Part shown: positions 23,011 to 35,352 of the stretch, piece after piece
Layout: every line of letters begins with the position of its first letter
How positions within the stretch are numbered: the first letter of the stretch is position 1
From: Spongospora subterranea f. sp. subterranea
Taxonomy: Eukaryota > Endomyxa: Phytomyxea > Phytomyxea > Plasmodiophorida
Assembly: GCA_049724395.1 (NCBI GenBank)
Contig: JAUGWO010000069.1
Location: forward strand, 62,001-126,000
Reading direction: 5' to 3'
Length of the DNA: 64,000 bases
Made by a program: the position numbers and the translations under genes
Notes under the pieces: generated by a model
What the model saw: only the letters and a program-made list of their open reading frames with translations
What the model was told of the DNA's origin: nothing
Database searches by the model: none

Positions 23011-23235
23011 CCCGTTCCAGAATCGCTCCTGACTTCCAATATCAATAATGAGTCGTTTAACACGGTGTCAAAAGAGGCCTCGCCCGCCATCCTACTCCTC
23101 ATGTTTTTTGCCCATCGCGTGGACGGCCGTAACGGTTGTTGGTCTGTCGCACGTCACAGACCCTGTCTTACTGTGTGACCGACTGCCGGAAGGGCAAGTC
23201 GCCACGGGGACACCTGGTCTCGTTTGCCGGGAGAG

Positions 23236-23567
23236 ATGGGCGGGACAGAGTCGTGTGTTCAGGAGATTACCGCTCTGACAGGTCTGCATCATACGGTCAT
23301 GGAGACGAGGGAACAGATCTCGGTCGTGTCGCAGCAGGTTAGGAACCCCCGTCTGCCGACGACCATTGGGATGCACTATGTGTATGTTGACAGAATGGCG
23401 TCTCTCTGCAATAGGTGGAGCGACTTGAACTACTGCTGAGGAATGTTCAGATTCAGATGTCGACGATATCAACCCCTTTACAATCAACCCTCTTTCACAT
23501 GGAATCTCTTAATAACAACGATGTGCTGAAAGAAAATATCGCGTTTACCAATGCGCCGCCATTCTAG
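23236..23567 (+). CDS. Small (about 84 residues) coiled-coil protein
   Basis: Exon 1 (MGGTESCVQEITALTGLHHT, then VMETREQISVVSQQ) joins through a GT-AG intron of about 75 bp (ending GCAATAG near 23414) to VERLELLLRNVQIQMSTIST. It ends ...IAFTNAPPF with a stop at 23565-23567. The product is nearly all amphipathic helix and resembles small subunits of BLOC/BORC-type or tethering complexes in size. No specific family can be named. It is divergent from the phosphodiesterase gene, with about 225 bp between their starts. Confidence 0.5.
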
Positions 23568-24189
23568 TCCATTGAATGGCACAGATCGTCGAAATGGCGA
23601 GAATAAAGATGCCAGTTGTATTTAACATTATATATTGAGATCATGTTTATGGTCTGATATCGGTGGTTGAAGACTGGTTTGGATTAGAAGGCGCTTCCAG
23701 TAATTGTTGTTGATATAGTTCCTGTATCAGTGAACATCTTTTAGTCTATCATGATCCTCATGAACGCCTTCGAACGCCTAAATTACCCAGTTTCTTTTCC
23801 CCTCGGGGTCAACATGGCGCCGATAAAGTATCATCGAGCTGAGAATGATAGCCGGCCTTGAGATGGGATTTGTCATCACAACTCTCTCAGTTGGTCATGT
23901 GCAGGTGATCTATTACCAGGTATAACAGGTGATCTTGAGCCATCTTAGCGCCTCTGGTGACCACGCCATCCCCCACAGATCCCCGATCGTCGCTTCAATC
24001 ACCACCGCGGACAATGAATGGCGACCACGGCCACTAAACAGATCTGGTGAGGATTTTGACGTGATTATGTTCAGGCGAATTTTTTTTCTCCCCAATATTA
24101 TTCGCTGAAAATTTATTTGTCATCATCGTTTACGAGTTTGGTCTAGTAAATCTGATCGGGTTTACGAAAAACAGCGGTGGCGATACAGG
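23568..24189. other. Intergenic stretch, no gene recognised
   Basis: About 620 bp between convergent genes. No repeat or family-like frame is seen. Confidence 0.5.
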
Positions 24190-25030
24190 TTAAGGTTGAT
24201 GAACGAGACCCATGGCAGATTTCATGGATTTCATGGCGCCATCCTCACCGATCTCGTAGATGTCGATAAAGTGTGATGGGCTGATTGGGCCCGAAGTCAA
24301 TATCACCTGATTGGCGCTGATATAGAACTGGTTCCCGTCCAGCATAGCCGACCTCATATCGATATGGATTAGGATTTCGCAGCTCGATCGAATACCTGCG
24401 AACATCGATTGCCAAACCGTATCAGGGGCGGCGATCGCGACGACCTACCGGCTAATGCTCTGGTTCGCGTGTGGAGCAACTCGGGACGCCAAGCGATACA
24501 GTGAACATGTTGCCGGGCCATTGACGATAATCCCGATTCCATGATCGATTGAATACATCGGGAATAGGTCCCATGAACGATGATGGGGTAAAGGGCTGGA
24601 TCGGTTATGGGAACAAGTAGTTCGTCGTCGGATAGTATATCGGGTATCGAATGGCCCTGATTACATCGAATCCACAGCTCGCCGTCTTCTTCTCTCAACG
24701 CGAATCGAGTTTTGGCGTCGTTATCGACAATCTGCTCGCTGATATTGGTTGCGGAACGTCGGAGTAAACACCAAAACGACGAACCTGAAAAATCACCTCG
24801 CGAGAAGATTGCGAATATTTCTTAGCCGATGGGTGAGAAAGAATCTCCTCAACACGGACGAACTAGAAAAAGGGAGAAAACATTTGAACAAAGAAAAGGG
24901 CCGGTCCAGTTCGGCTGTGAAAACGATATACCCCATCTGACCGAAGCCGCAATCCCATTCTGACGGCGTCGTGTCGAAGCACTTTCGACAGGAATCGGCT
25001 GAGTTGCCCATGATTGGCGCGATCTTTCAT
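24190..25030 (-). CDS. TPT1: tRNA 2'-phosphotransferase (Tpt1/KptA)
   Basis: Transfers the splice-junction 2'-phosphate of ligated tRNA to NAD+, giving ADP-ribose 1'',2''-cyclic phosphate. Seen: SRFLSKVLRHDAVRMGLRLR, then across an intron (ending TTTCTAG) FVRVEEILSHPSAKKY. After a second intron come EQIVDNDAKTRFALREEDGE, IRCNQGHSIPDI, VHGTY, ARQHVH and CEILIHIDMRSAMLDG with FYISANQVIL. The catalytic Arg-His-Arg-Arg set can be matched to LRH, RCNQGHS and ARQHVH. The start ATG is at 25030. Between ARQHVH and CEILIHI the frame shifts by one base in a C-run near 24433, probably an assembly indel. Presence of Tpt1 suggests that tRNA introns are removed by a yeast/plant-type ligation. Confidence 0.9.
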
Positions 25031-25389
25031 TGGCCGACACGACACCGCTTGCCCCCCGTTTGTGATTGTCGATCGATTTCCGTCCCGAACTCCGCGCCGG
25101 TTTTTGTTCAGTGTCGCCGTCCGCCGCTGTCGCCAATTTCCGACGATTACGTCCCGTAATTGGCGTTAGGTATTTGCACTGCAGGGGCAGGTTGGTTTTC
25201 TCGCGAATTGGACCTCGATATCATTGTTGGTTGACTCGATAGACGACTGAATCCGATTACCAAGAAATGAAAGAATCGCCCAATAAATATTGCGAATAAT
25301 TTGCGGTATTTAGTGGATTTTTATCGGCCGATTTATCCGACTGTTTCTCGAAGATTTCATAGTTCTGAGAGCGAAAATCTCGGTTTTCG
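25031..25389. other. Intergenic, divergent promoter region
   Basis: About 360 bp between the outward-facing phosphotransferase gene and the next small frame. No repeat is seen. Confidence 0.45.
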
Positions 25390-25656
25390 ATGGGCAAGGG
25401 TCCCAAAGCGAATGGGCATGGGAACGGTGGCGGGTCGCCATCGACCCGTAAAAAGCGCAAGAAAATGTCGCTGGGGGGGATGGGCTATTCCGGTCGCCAC
25501 CTCATCATCCACCTATCGCCCGCCAAGACCCCAAGACAATACACAGTGTCCAGCATCCAGCGATGGCGACATTACGAGATCGCGCTGGCCGAATGTCTGG
25601 CCGAGCTGAGCACCGCCACTCCATCCCCACCGGCGCCGTCCCCTTTGTTGCAATAA
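25390..25656 (+). CDS. Hypothetical 88-residue basic protein
   Basis: MGKGPKANGHGNGGGSPSTR, then a KKRKKM nuclear-localisation-like cluster and a helical segment (SIQRWRHYEIALAECLAEL). No family is recognised. Single exon, and it stops in a Pro/Ser-rich tail. Low support beyond open frame and neighbour-like codon use. Confidence 0.4.
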   Translation: MGKGPKANGHGNGGGSPSTRKKRKKMSLGGMGYSGRHLIIHLSPAKTPRQYTVSSIQRWRHYEIALAECLAELSTATPSPPAPSPLLQ

Positions 25657-25950
25657 ACCCCTCTCCGCCGATTTCGTCTGGAAGTCGCCCCCTTCCCGAT
25701 TGTCATCATAGGGTCATGAAATCAAAAGATCAAACTGTCTTTCCGATGGAGCCGATTCGTGTTGCGGTGAACGAAATTTGAATATATTCAACAACCCTTT
25801 TTGATTGGAGCAACAAAACGGGAAGGGGAGGACTAGAACGGATTTCCTATAGACCTTCCTTACTGCCATGGCGCGATATGACCTTAGTTACTGCCTGAGC
25901 CAGGCTGGTCGAGAATTTCGACAGCCGCTTCGACTTCGTGCTATAACCGC

Positions 25951-27493
25951 TCAGAGCGAGTTTGCCCTGTGTGGGCTCTGGCGGAAGCGAAAGAACGGAT
26001 CGGCCAGCATGAGCTTGAGGATGTTGTCTTTGACCGGCGCGAAGATCGCCTCGGTCAGAACCACCTTCTCGAGGTCGATCTCGCCCTGCTTCACTATCGA
26101 CTCGCCGAACACCTTCTTGTACTGGTTCAGGAGATGCGACGACAGATTCACGAGCAATGGCGCATCGAGATGGAAGAAATCGTGGTACACCAAACAGGCA
26201 CAATGCAGGATCGATTCAAGTTTCAGGACCTCTTCGATGGTTGTTCCAGCTGGGCTGGCCGCCAGAGTTTCTTTCACCAGTTCCTCGTACTCCTCAATCC
26301 GTTTCCAGCACAGCAGGTTCTCGACACTGTATTCTCCAACCAGGTGGCGCTTGAACGCCGCAAACCCGGTGTCGGTTCGTAGGAACCGCTCGAATTTGTC
26401 GACCTCGGTGTGATCCTGATCCGCCTTCTTGATGTTATGGGATATCGACCTGGACCCACATATCGGTACGAAAATCCCAGCCAGATCGGGAACCGGCTAG
26501 CGCCTACCTGCTCTTCCACAGAGGGATGACCAACAGCTCAACGATGACCACAGCGCCCAGGATGAAGTATGGGCCGAACAGGTCGGTGATACGATCGCGA
26601 TCTGGGTGGAGCGTGATCATGACCGTATTCTCAACCATGGACAGCAGCACCACGGTCTCCGTTCGGATCATGCTCCAGAACATGAGCGACGTTGACGATT
26701 TGCCCAGGCGCGCGACCACGGAGCCGATCACCAGGAACGCGGTGGCATTCCTGGCCAGCCCTGTCCATTTCACCTGACCCCATTCCACCGATTTCGTGCA
26801 GTTCTCGCTCGATCCCCAGGTATTGTCGAACGGAAGCACGATCGACGTGATAATCGGAATCGAGGTCGCGATGAACACTATAATCACAGACAACTTCAGC
26901 CCCGTTCTGAACCCTCGCACCGGTTTCTGCACTTGGTTCTTGCGACTTCTGCCTGCATCCACCGACACCACCTTCCCATCGTACCGCTTGCTGATCTGCC
27001 CGCCATCGGCACTCGAGGGCGTGTCTCCTGGCGTCGCCCCTTGTGCTTGCGCCGCTTCTTGAGCGGCGTAATATGATGCATGCGATAGCGATATCGAGGA
27101 GCGCTGCTCTGGGATGGTTGTCGGCGGCATGGACCGTTTCACGTCATTCTGCGCTTGGTGGGGTCGAACCGCTCCCGACGACTCGTTCCCGTATTTCACC
27201 TGTCGTTTCGTTTGTTGTTGAAGTTCAAACATGAAAATGGAGATAAGCGTGATCGTGATATACGTCACTGACGATGTGACCTGGCCTAGAATGGCGGTGC
27301 CATAACAGCTCATCGGGGTGGCGACAAGGACCATAGAGCCCATGCTAAGCCCAATGCCGCCAGTAGCGAAGGCGGTGAATCGGGTCAAGAATAACGGGGC
27401 GGTGACACCCCGAATAAACGTCCTGTAGTAAACGATGGCGAGCGCGATCGTCGACAGCGAGGTGACGGCGCATAATGCGACCTCCCACAACAT
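25951..27493 (-). CDS. Seven-transmembrane receptor with C-terminal RGS domain
   Basis: Exon 1 (27493 to about 26507) encodes seven hydrophobic helices near residues 6-23, 39-60, 68-91, 200-223, 243-263, 268-294 and 305-326. A roughly 100-residue polar loop lies between helices 3 and 4. A GT-AG intron (about 26507-26449) joins the last helix, PLWKSR, to an RGS domain: DKFERFLRTDTGFAAFKRHL, GEYSVENLLCWKRIEEYEEL, VVLTEAIFAPVKDNIL and MLADPFFRF. RGS domains accelerate GTP hydrolysis by G alpha. Fused 7TM-RGS proteins are known from plants (AtRGS1) and some protists and fungi. The G alpha gene at 12.4-14.1 kb is a natural partner. The unusually long third loop and the end after RFRQSPHRANSL (stop 25951) may hide a further exon or frameshift. 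Confidence 0.85.
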
Positions 27494-27789
27494 CGTTAAA
27501 TGTATGAATCTGTCGTGTTAGCCTTAGCGATGTGCCATTCAACGTTGGCAAGATATGATCGACTCCGAATATCTCCAGGTACCCAATTGATGTTTAGCTG
27601 GTCCCAAACTAGTCAACGGCAACTTGCAGGGTCCACTGTGTAGGGCAGAAACAACGTGTGACGGCTGCATGGCGCCATTTAGGGGTGGGGGACGTGTGTT
27701 TCACTCATGACCTGACGAACCGCAACTCACAGCGAGCTATTAAATTAAGCAGGATAGTGAGATTTATAAAATAACAGTACACGGTTCGT
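27494..27789. other. Short intergenic stretch
   Basis: About 300 bp between the start of the receptor gene and the end of TAF4. Nothing recognised. Confidence 0.4.
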
Positions 27790-29314
27790 TCACCGCCTTA
27801 GTCGATTGACACCGACGCGATGATACAATTTGAATAGAAGGTTGGACTTGGTCGAATGGTAATCACGTTCAAGATAATGTATGCAATCCTGAAGACATAG
27901 GCACCGGCTTACTGACGCATCTCTGGTTGATAAAGCAGAAGCAGGGAGAAACGAGGTTTGAAGAGGTATCTGGGCTACTGTAGTTGGCGTGGTGGTCGCT
28001 GTTTTCTTCTTGAATGAAAACTCTGTCCCGCCACCGATTGCAAGAAGGGCGGCATCTGAACACAAAATGATAAGTGGAACCCGTAAAACGAAACACGAGA
28101 ACGAATCATACCGTTTATATCTGTCAATTTTTGCCTTTCTTTTTCTGCATCTTCAACCGACCTAAGGCGTTCTGCAGTCTTGGAGTCCAGTTCCTCCTCG
28201 TTCCCACGAGCTTCACGAAAAGCCTATAGAAATAGTCAGCGTTTTGAGTAATAAACCACAATAAGTTTACAACCTTGGCCTCAATCAAAATTCGAAGATG
28301 TTCTTCATGTTGTAAACGCCGTTTTTCAGTTTCTTCAGCTTTTTGTATTCTTTTGACGATTTGGTGAGGTTCAGAAATGACCTCAAATCTAGAGACATAA
28401 TCCATCATAAAAACGAAAACAGTAATCAATTCGTGTTGTAGTACGGCAGCTGTGGTTTTTGCTCATCGGTTCGCTTCTTCGAAATGGCTACAAGCTGTTC
28501 AATGACGTCTTCAAGGTGCTCTTGAAGCGCAAAAGTTACTGTCTCACAAACGCCATCGGACACTCCAACCAGACCACGCTTTTTGGCTGAGTACCACATG
28601 TTAGCAGGAAAACGATGATACCGTATGTGCAACTATACCAATCGATAGTAAGAGCGTTTTTAATTGAAGCTGCCTTACAAAAAACTGTTCTTCCATTACT
28701 TGTCTAGCTGACAAAAATCGCCGCGATTCAGCAGCCGCAGCTTCATTCAAAGCATTCAGATTTTGCCTTTCTCTCTAGAAATAATGCCAATCGCATATCA
28801 ATAGTGATAGAGAATTCTAATCCTGTCATACCTGTAAATCAAGTCCAGCAGCAGCGAATGGGTCATACACATTCGTTTCGTCAGCTGTAGGTGCAGTACT
28901 AGGGCCCTTTCATCAATAAATATATGAGCCATCCGTAATCTGATGAGGAGAAACCACGAGAAACCCGAACATGATAATTAACAACAACGTTGGCTACGTA
29001 ATTCGAACCTGTTGCTGTGGAACGTGACTAGGCAGCATTGACGATGAATAATTCTCTGGATGTGACAATGGAATGGCAGTTGCACCATGGTGAACCGCTG
29101 AGAGCGTGTTCCCACTCCGGTGCTGATTTCGATTGATCTGGGCCTGCAAGGCGGGGTGCAACCGTTCCCCAGTGACTGGATTTGTTGCCATTCGCTCAAT
29201 CATATAGGGATTGGTGACGATCCGCTGTTCCCCAACATTGGGATTCGAAATATAATTAAGAGCAACTGCGGCCGAATCGGACGATTCCGAATCGGATTCA
29301 TCAATGATATCCAT
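27790..29314 (-). CDS. TAF4: TFIID subunit TAF4
   Basis: Histone-fold subunit of TFIID that pairs with TAF12. The N-terminal exon is acidic/Ser-rich and disordered (MDIIDESDSESSDSAAVALN). Later exons give VYDPFAAAGLDLQ, RERQNLNALNEAAAAESRRF, the histone-fold part VCETVTFALQEHLEDVIEQL with VAISKKR, FEVISEPHQIVKRIQKAEE and EELDSKTAERLRSVEDAEKE. A C-terminal piece reads DAALLAIGGG and QDCIHYLERDYHSTKSNLLF. This order matches the TAF4 C-terminal domain: conserved ALQERL helix, charged helical region, then AAIG and a terminal helix with a KS.LLYK-like motif. Five to six short introns are implied. The start at 29314 is the first ATG with an acidic head. Confidence 0.8.
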
Positions 29315-31848
29315 TGTGAAGGATGTGATCACCAGACGATGAAGGATTTATCGTGACCCTAGACACCACAATCCAATCATGTGGGGTCGTGGTGGTAGTC
29401 TTGACAGGTTACAGTGGTAGGTGGTAACGGGAGTTATAACTCCGTGAGTGGTTGGCTGTGTTGCTGGCCACATGTCATTATTTATGTTGCTGGCTGGCTG
29501 TTTTATCGCCACATCATGTCATCTGGCTGGCTGTTTTATCGCCACATCATGTCATCTGGCTGGCTGTTTTATCGCCACATCATGTCATCTGGCTGGATAT
29601 TTTATCGCCACATCATGACATCATTTATGTCGCGGGCCAGCACAGATTGTGCTGTCAAGTTATCCCCTGAGACAGGAACAACCTTACGAAATGGTCTATT
29701 GATCGCAGGCGTAATGAGTTAACCTTACGCGGACAAAACGTTATTCCATTCAACACCATCTCAGTCAGTGTTCAAGTTTCTACAGTGGAATTGGGCGAAT
29801 ATCATTCTCATCAACAGATGTGGCTTACACCCGATAATAATCGCTCAAAAGCCATTATGTGCGAATTACGACACTACTTGTTGTTCTATCGCTCAAGGTT
29901 TTTGGCGGGAATCTGGCACCATATTCAAAAATGCCTCGGCGGCTCCCGAAACGTTTAGCCTATATGCCTTGACCAAGCATGTTTCAATGCCCGTTCATTA
30001 ACATGGTCGTGACGACGGCAATCAATATATAGCCCCTGGACTAAGACTTCAATAGCCACTTTCCCTTTTCCCAAGATCGGTAAGTAAACACTTCCTCCAC
30101 AGTGAGCCAAAAAATCATGAATCGGAAAAACAGACCGGGTTTTCGTGATGGTCAAATGTGTTAAGCGTTCCCATCATGACCGTATCTGTTTTCTTGTTTG
30201 GTTCTGCCTTCTTGTTTGATTCTTGAAATCGTCCATCGCCTAATCTTGGCTTGACACAGCATCCTACATGTTCGAATACGAGGTCTTATTGTTGCATCGG
30301 CCGCCGTACTGACGGTTTGCCTACGCCAACAGTGGCACGGCCGACCGACAGACCGAATTGACTCCATTTCTATCATTACTTCTGGTGTGTCACGCGCTCA
30401 CCGTTCGAACAGCAATCTGCCCGAACCCTTTTACACAAATAAATTCAATTCGCTGATTGGCTTGATTACCTCAACATCGTCCTTCAGCCTTTAGCACTAC
30501 TTGGCTTCCTCGGCCGTTTTTTGGAGCATGCCGGGCGGACAGACACTACTGAGAAACATTCCCTTATCAGGGATGTAATGTCGCAGCGATCGCGACGAAC
30601 ATTAGGAAGGCTGACGAAACAGAACCAAGAGGGCACTATCAGCAAAGAATGCAGCGAAGTGCAGATGAGAGACCTAAACAGGCTGCAGATGAACAAGATG
30701 CAATAGAGACCGATCCTTGATTCATCGCCAACCACAAGTGTAAGAACCGACAGAGAAAGTTGGTCGAGTATGGTGAGCAGATAGCCAATTCGAGTCAAGT
30801 CAGGACTTGACGACGGCTGTTGGTGTCGGCGTATCAGTTAGGTCATCCTCGGCGCCGATCCTGACAACGTTCAGGCTTCTCGAATAGTGAAGCGCAGGAA
30901 CAGCCTTCTAACTGGGAAACCCCCACCGGGTTTTCGTCAAGCGATGTTTGCAGCAACTTGTGATTTGATTTGCTGACGATCGCTGGTCGCTGCTGCCACT
31001 GCTTCTGGTTATCTGGACATTGTGGGCTTCAGCAGTGCTGATCGTGGAGACAATCTCAGTTTCTTGCCGTAATTCCGATATGAGAACTCCAAACACTCTT
31101 CAAGTTGATCGGAAATGATCCAACCCTGCAATCATATCGAAATTCAAACGTCCTTGTTGGAGTTCCACCACTGGCCAAGCAATTCGCCGGCTAGAGTGAC
31201 AGCGGCACCTGGTCCACAAGTTTAGGGATCATGGTCCCCTAAACAAACCCATTCCTACCTTGTGATGTTCAGATCACCTCAAGCTACCGCATGGGGTGCT
31301 AGGGCACACAGCGGGATGGGAACAAGAAGCGCTGGGGATCGTTGCTCTTTGCTACAGCGGCGACCGATCGAGTCCTTACTTCGCCGCAATCTCAACCGTT
31401 TGATCAAGATTTGAAGGTAGCTGCTCATGTGCATATCGTTGACACAACCACGTCCTTCAACGGTTTATCTCTGGGTTGATCAATGCTCCCAAGTGCTTGT
31501 CTAAGCTCACCCTCGAACCTGACGTCGAACGAGGCGTGGAGCATTGGCTCTACTTGTGATCAGCCTATTCATTCGACACGTTTATTAACAGTCTGGAGAC
31601 ACTGAATATTCTAGAAGCTGTGATCAGCACAAATACGACTGAATTTCTAACCCGGGACCCACATGGCTGAAACGATTGGCAACGAGACGTTAGAGCATTT
31701 GTCGATGGATTGGGGTTTGAAACGTTCTCATTCCAGCGACGTCAGCGGTTGCACATCCGTCGTCGTGCTCTTCGGATCCGGTTTAGACTTGTAGGTTTAT
31801 TATTGATTCGAACCTCGTTCTTGATCAACCTGAAAGTGATCAGTCCGA
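29315..31848. other. 2.5-kb intergenic region, no gene recognised
   Basis: Holds a 33-bp tandem repeat near its left end and a small palindrome at about 31225-31245 (TTTAGGGATCATGGTCCCCTAAA). Only short, unconvincing frames occur (longest about 105 codons at 30484-30798 on the minus strand). A short basic frame at 30521-30706 (+) resembles nothing known to me. Confidence 0.5.
29491..29622 (+). repeat. 33-bp tandem repeat, four copies
   Basis: The unit begins TGGCTGGCTGTTTTATCGCC and repeats at 29491, 29524, 29557 and 29590. The last copy is diverged. The period is a multiple of three, so it opens a frame (GWLFYRHIMSS repeated), probably not a real protein. Confidence 0.95.
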
Positions 31849-34173
31849 TTACGGGTCCTCCAGCTCAATACTGAACGACATCGACCCCATGCTGTTGGCC
31901 AACGCCCGGTCAAACTCGAACGTTTGCCGATTCGCCAATCTGTCATAGTCATGGCGTGCAACGACCCAACGAAGATCGAAGTCGACCGCATCTAGATAGA
32001 CAGACCCAGTCAGAACATCATCCCATATTTCAATCTGGACGATCAAATTCCTGATATCGTTCCAGACACCGAAATCAAACTTCTGATTCCTACACAGACG
32101 TGGGGTCAACGTTCAAGACGGTGTCGTTTCGGGACAGCACATGATCAATACCATATGGGATCATTGCTGTCCCTGACCACCTTCGATGACAGCTGGACGC
32201 TCTCTGGTGCGCCCTCGTCCGTTTTCCTCTCGCGTTGTTTCGCGATGATCACAGCATACGGCGATGCGGTTCGTGCCGGGCGTCCATCCGGTCGCGTCTG
32301 CAAGTGACTAGCAGATATCACCCGCACGAACAACCGTTTTCGCAAGCACGATTCAGGTCCGGTTCTGTTCCAGATCGAGAGGTTTACGGGGACGCAGACT
32401 GGTCTGGCGTCTTCTTCCTTACCTAGGCGCAGGCAATATTCTGGATGGTGGCCGAGGGATCCTTGCCTTATCGGGAGTGATCGTCTGGCGCCCTTGATCG
32501 GAGATGATCGCGTTCGCGATCTCCTATGGTCAACGTGTCAAAGGTTGTTTCGCATTGGGAGTGGACAGGCGATTGTGGACTTTAGCTGGCATATCCGACA
32601 TGAAACAGTCATCATATCGTGAGCTAAACGGCCATCGATCCCGGCTGGAAACCAACAGGGAGGGGCCATCCTGACTCCATATTCCTGGATTCTCCACCGT
32701 CGCTGTACGATTGTGAGAAATTCGGGGGGCGAAACACGGACGACGCCTACGCTGTTGCGATCGCGTTGAGTGTTTTACCCAACGGATTTCGACGTGCATT
32801 ATCCCGATATTGCTAATCGGTAATACAACAGAATCCGACTCGTTGGGCCTCGTGACACATTTCAGCATGTTCGGACTGAATTGAATATTGCCTATCTGGT
32901 GTTCGTGTTTTTTATCACCGACGTGATCGAACACCACGATCTCGATCGTGTTTTCCGTTTCCAACGACCCGATCTCGAGCTCGAACTGCAGTGAGCGCTG
33001 CTCGGTCAGATACAAATATAGATCGTGCCCGAAATCAAACCTTACCGGGTTGTGATCTTTCACATCTCCTGCCGAATCAGTTGCCATCTCGGAGCTCCGA
33101 ATCTGGTTCGAATTCACCAAGCGACAGAGAACAAATGGGGATTTGGGCCCGGATTTGGACGACGACGTGGGTTTCAGCGACAGTACTTTCAGGAAAACGG
33201 ACCCTACGAGCATTGGGATCAACGCTGGGATTCAGCACACGTCGGAAACCATTGCCTTCCGCATTGGGATTCCGAACGATCCGGTCCTGTCCTTTCACGA
33301 GCACCAACGTTTTCGGGAATATCGTGGAGTTTAGGTATGATCGCAACGTTTGTTTGACAACTTCCCTACAGAACATTGCATCAGCGACGAGAAACACGTC
33401 CGGGTTTCTGGCCCGTATTTCCCACTTGCTGATCGGATTGCCCATCAAGTCGACGCCGCCCAGACACAGGCAGAAATCGTACACGGGTGGCGCGCTTAAA
33501 CATGCACTGATCTCGCCCGTGACCAGATCCAGACACAATCGCGCTGTGAACGAGGAAGATATGGACGATATGATCGCCCGCGGCCCTGCGAACGGTTAGC
33601 GACGCCACGTCGGCAGGGTATCGAGCGAACCGTTCATTCCACGCAGGTGCATGTCGACAGATACGTTGGCGTTGCCATTGAACGAGCACTGGAAGTCCAC
33701 GAACCTAATGGGCAACGTGAGTGCCTGCTGAGATCGGTTGGTCGACGTGGGGTACATGTGGTTCTTATCGCATTGGAACACTCTGATGCCGCCAATCCGC
33801 AAAGGAATGTTGCCGAGGTCGATCAGCGGCGCTGTTTGGATCTCCACCATCTTATTGAATAGAGGGAGCGGTTCCCAATGAGCGAAAACATCGTGTTTCA
33901 TGATCGATGTCGCCATAGATGGCCACAATGCCACTAGCAGTTGGTTCAGCGTTTGAGAATCTGTCAACGATTCGCTCAACAGGCAATGTATCTGAGCTAG
34001 ATCCGAGCGGCACCTTCAAACTCGGGAAAGCTGTGCAGTTTCTGATTGCGACACGATGTCTGGAAATGCGCCTGGCAGGCCCGTTGGGCATCGTGGATGA
34101 GCGCGTCGGTATGGGCGACGGTCGAGACGCAGACGGCGATGGCGATAATCGCCCACAGCACGCTCCAGTTCAT
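31849..34173 (-). CDS. Extended-synaptotagmin/tricalbin-like lipid-transfer protein (TM-SMP-C2-C2)
   Basis: The candidate start (ATG at 34173) gives a hydrophobic anchor (NWSVLWAIIAIAVCVSTV), then KLHSFPEFE. An intron precedes the SMP domain: ESLTDSQTLNQLLVALWPSM, PLIDLGNIPLRIGGIRVF and LPIRFVDFQCSF. After a short break come LCLDLVTGEISACLSAPPVY and VKQTLRSYLNSTIFPKTLVL, the SMP end. Two C2-like units follow: MLVGSVFLKVLSLKPTSSSK with FDFGHDLYLYLTEQRSL around 33200-32900, and KRLFVRVISASHLQT with SSKVVRDSNDPIWY and LIVQIEIWDD around 32340-32000. Stop at 31849. Such proteins tether the ER to the plasma membrane and move lipids through the SMP tube. A further upstream exon to about 34320 (MRGRVESRSVQ, hydrophobic) is possible. 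Several exon joins are unresolved. Confidence 0.75.
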
Positions 34174-35352
34174 GTAGCCGACACTACATCAGCCAACGGG
34201 GGAACACACAAGTCAGTTGGGCGGGGCGGGTCGACACTCGAGATGTCGCCATCACCGACACGTAGATGAACAGGAGCATGGCGCCCATCTGGACCGACCT
34301 CGACTCGACCCGACCTCTCATGGTCTGGTATACCGACTCCATGGATCTATAATCCATCCCGGGTAGAAATGTGCCGAAAACTCCCAGAGATTGCTGATCA
34401 GGTGATCCACCGAAACGACCAAGCTGAGTGAGTCAAGGCAGCAGAGCACGCGTATTCCTTCATGGCCAACACATATCGATCCGTCGTATTGGTTAATCGC
34501 ACACACACACACACACACACACACAATCCCATCATATAATACAGCCCTATTGCCTATGGGTGGACTATCTCGGCCCGTTTTCGAGGGAGGAAGTGGTGAA
34601 GGTGATCTTATTCGGATCCGCTCCCTCGTCAGCAATAAACGCACACAAATGTATCGCCTTCTGCAATCGGGTTCATATAGAGCGACTATTGAATCAAATG
34701 GATAATGTATGGTGACATAAGGGAAATCGGAGACGTCAGCGCGAGCCCCGGGAAGAGTTCTCTTTTTCTGTTCAATGTCTATTTGAATGTTGACCGTGGT
34801 TGATATTCGCCCTCGGTGGACATTGCGCCATCCATCGTGTCTCAGCCTGGGGTTCGTTCTGCACCCTGTTCGTACGTATCTAGTGTTCCAGAGGATCTTG
34901 GCACATCATCACCAGCGTTCTGCTCGATCGTCGCGAGGTCTACGTCCTCTCGTTCTAGAAGTGGATAAATTTGTCACAGAGGCATTATCAATGGCCAGGT
35001 CAATACGGTGTCGATAGCTAGTTCCTCAGATAGTTTGACAACATAGGACGCTCCTTCTGCTTATTCGCTGAAGATCGACAATGGCGAGCGGACCGGTACG
35101 GCGGTCAAGTGATTGGGCACGATAAGATGTGTCAATGATTGGTGACTGACAGTTTTGGCTCTTTCTGGTATTTAATGGTGCGAAAGCAAAATCAGGTTCA
35201 AACAATCAAACCTGTCATCATCTGTTGGCAAAACGAGACACCGTTGCCTGGCCTGGAACCTGACGAAGCCAGGTGTATGTCCGGGGGCGCCATGCCCATG
35301 GCGCTGCACACTGTGTCTGGTGACCAACCCTGGCGCTAGGCGGGTCCAGGTG
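34174..35352. other. Intergenic region with AC microsatellite (34501-34525)
   Basis: A 25-bp perfect (AC)n tract is the only repeat seen. Divergent promoter region between the SMP/C2 gene and the HAUS5-like gene. Short frames only. Confidence 0.5.

Noticed and set aside
29414-29722. Plus-strand frame with GWLFYRHIMSS repeats as a membrane protein
   Set aside because: It exists only because a 33-bp tandem repeat keeps the frame open. No conserved flanks or start context.
31225-31245. Small palindrome as a regulatory operator
   Set aside because: One short palindrome in 2.5 kb of non-coding DNA is expected by chance, and no gene is near.
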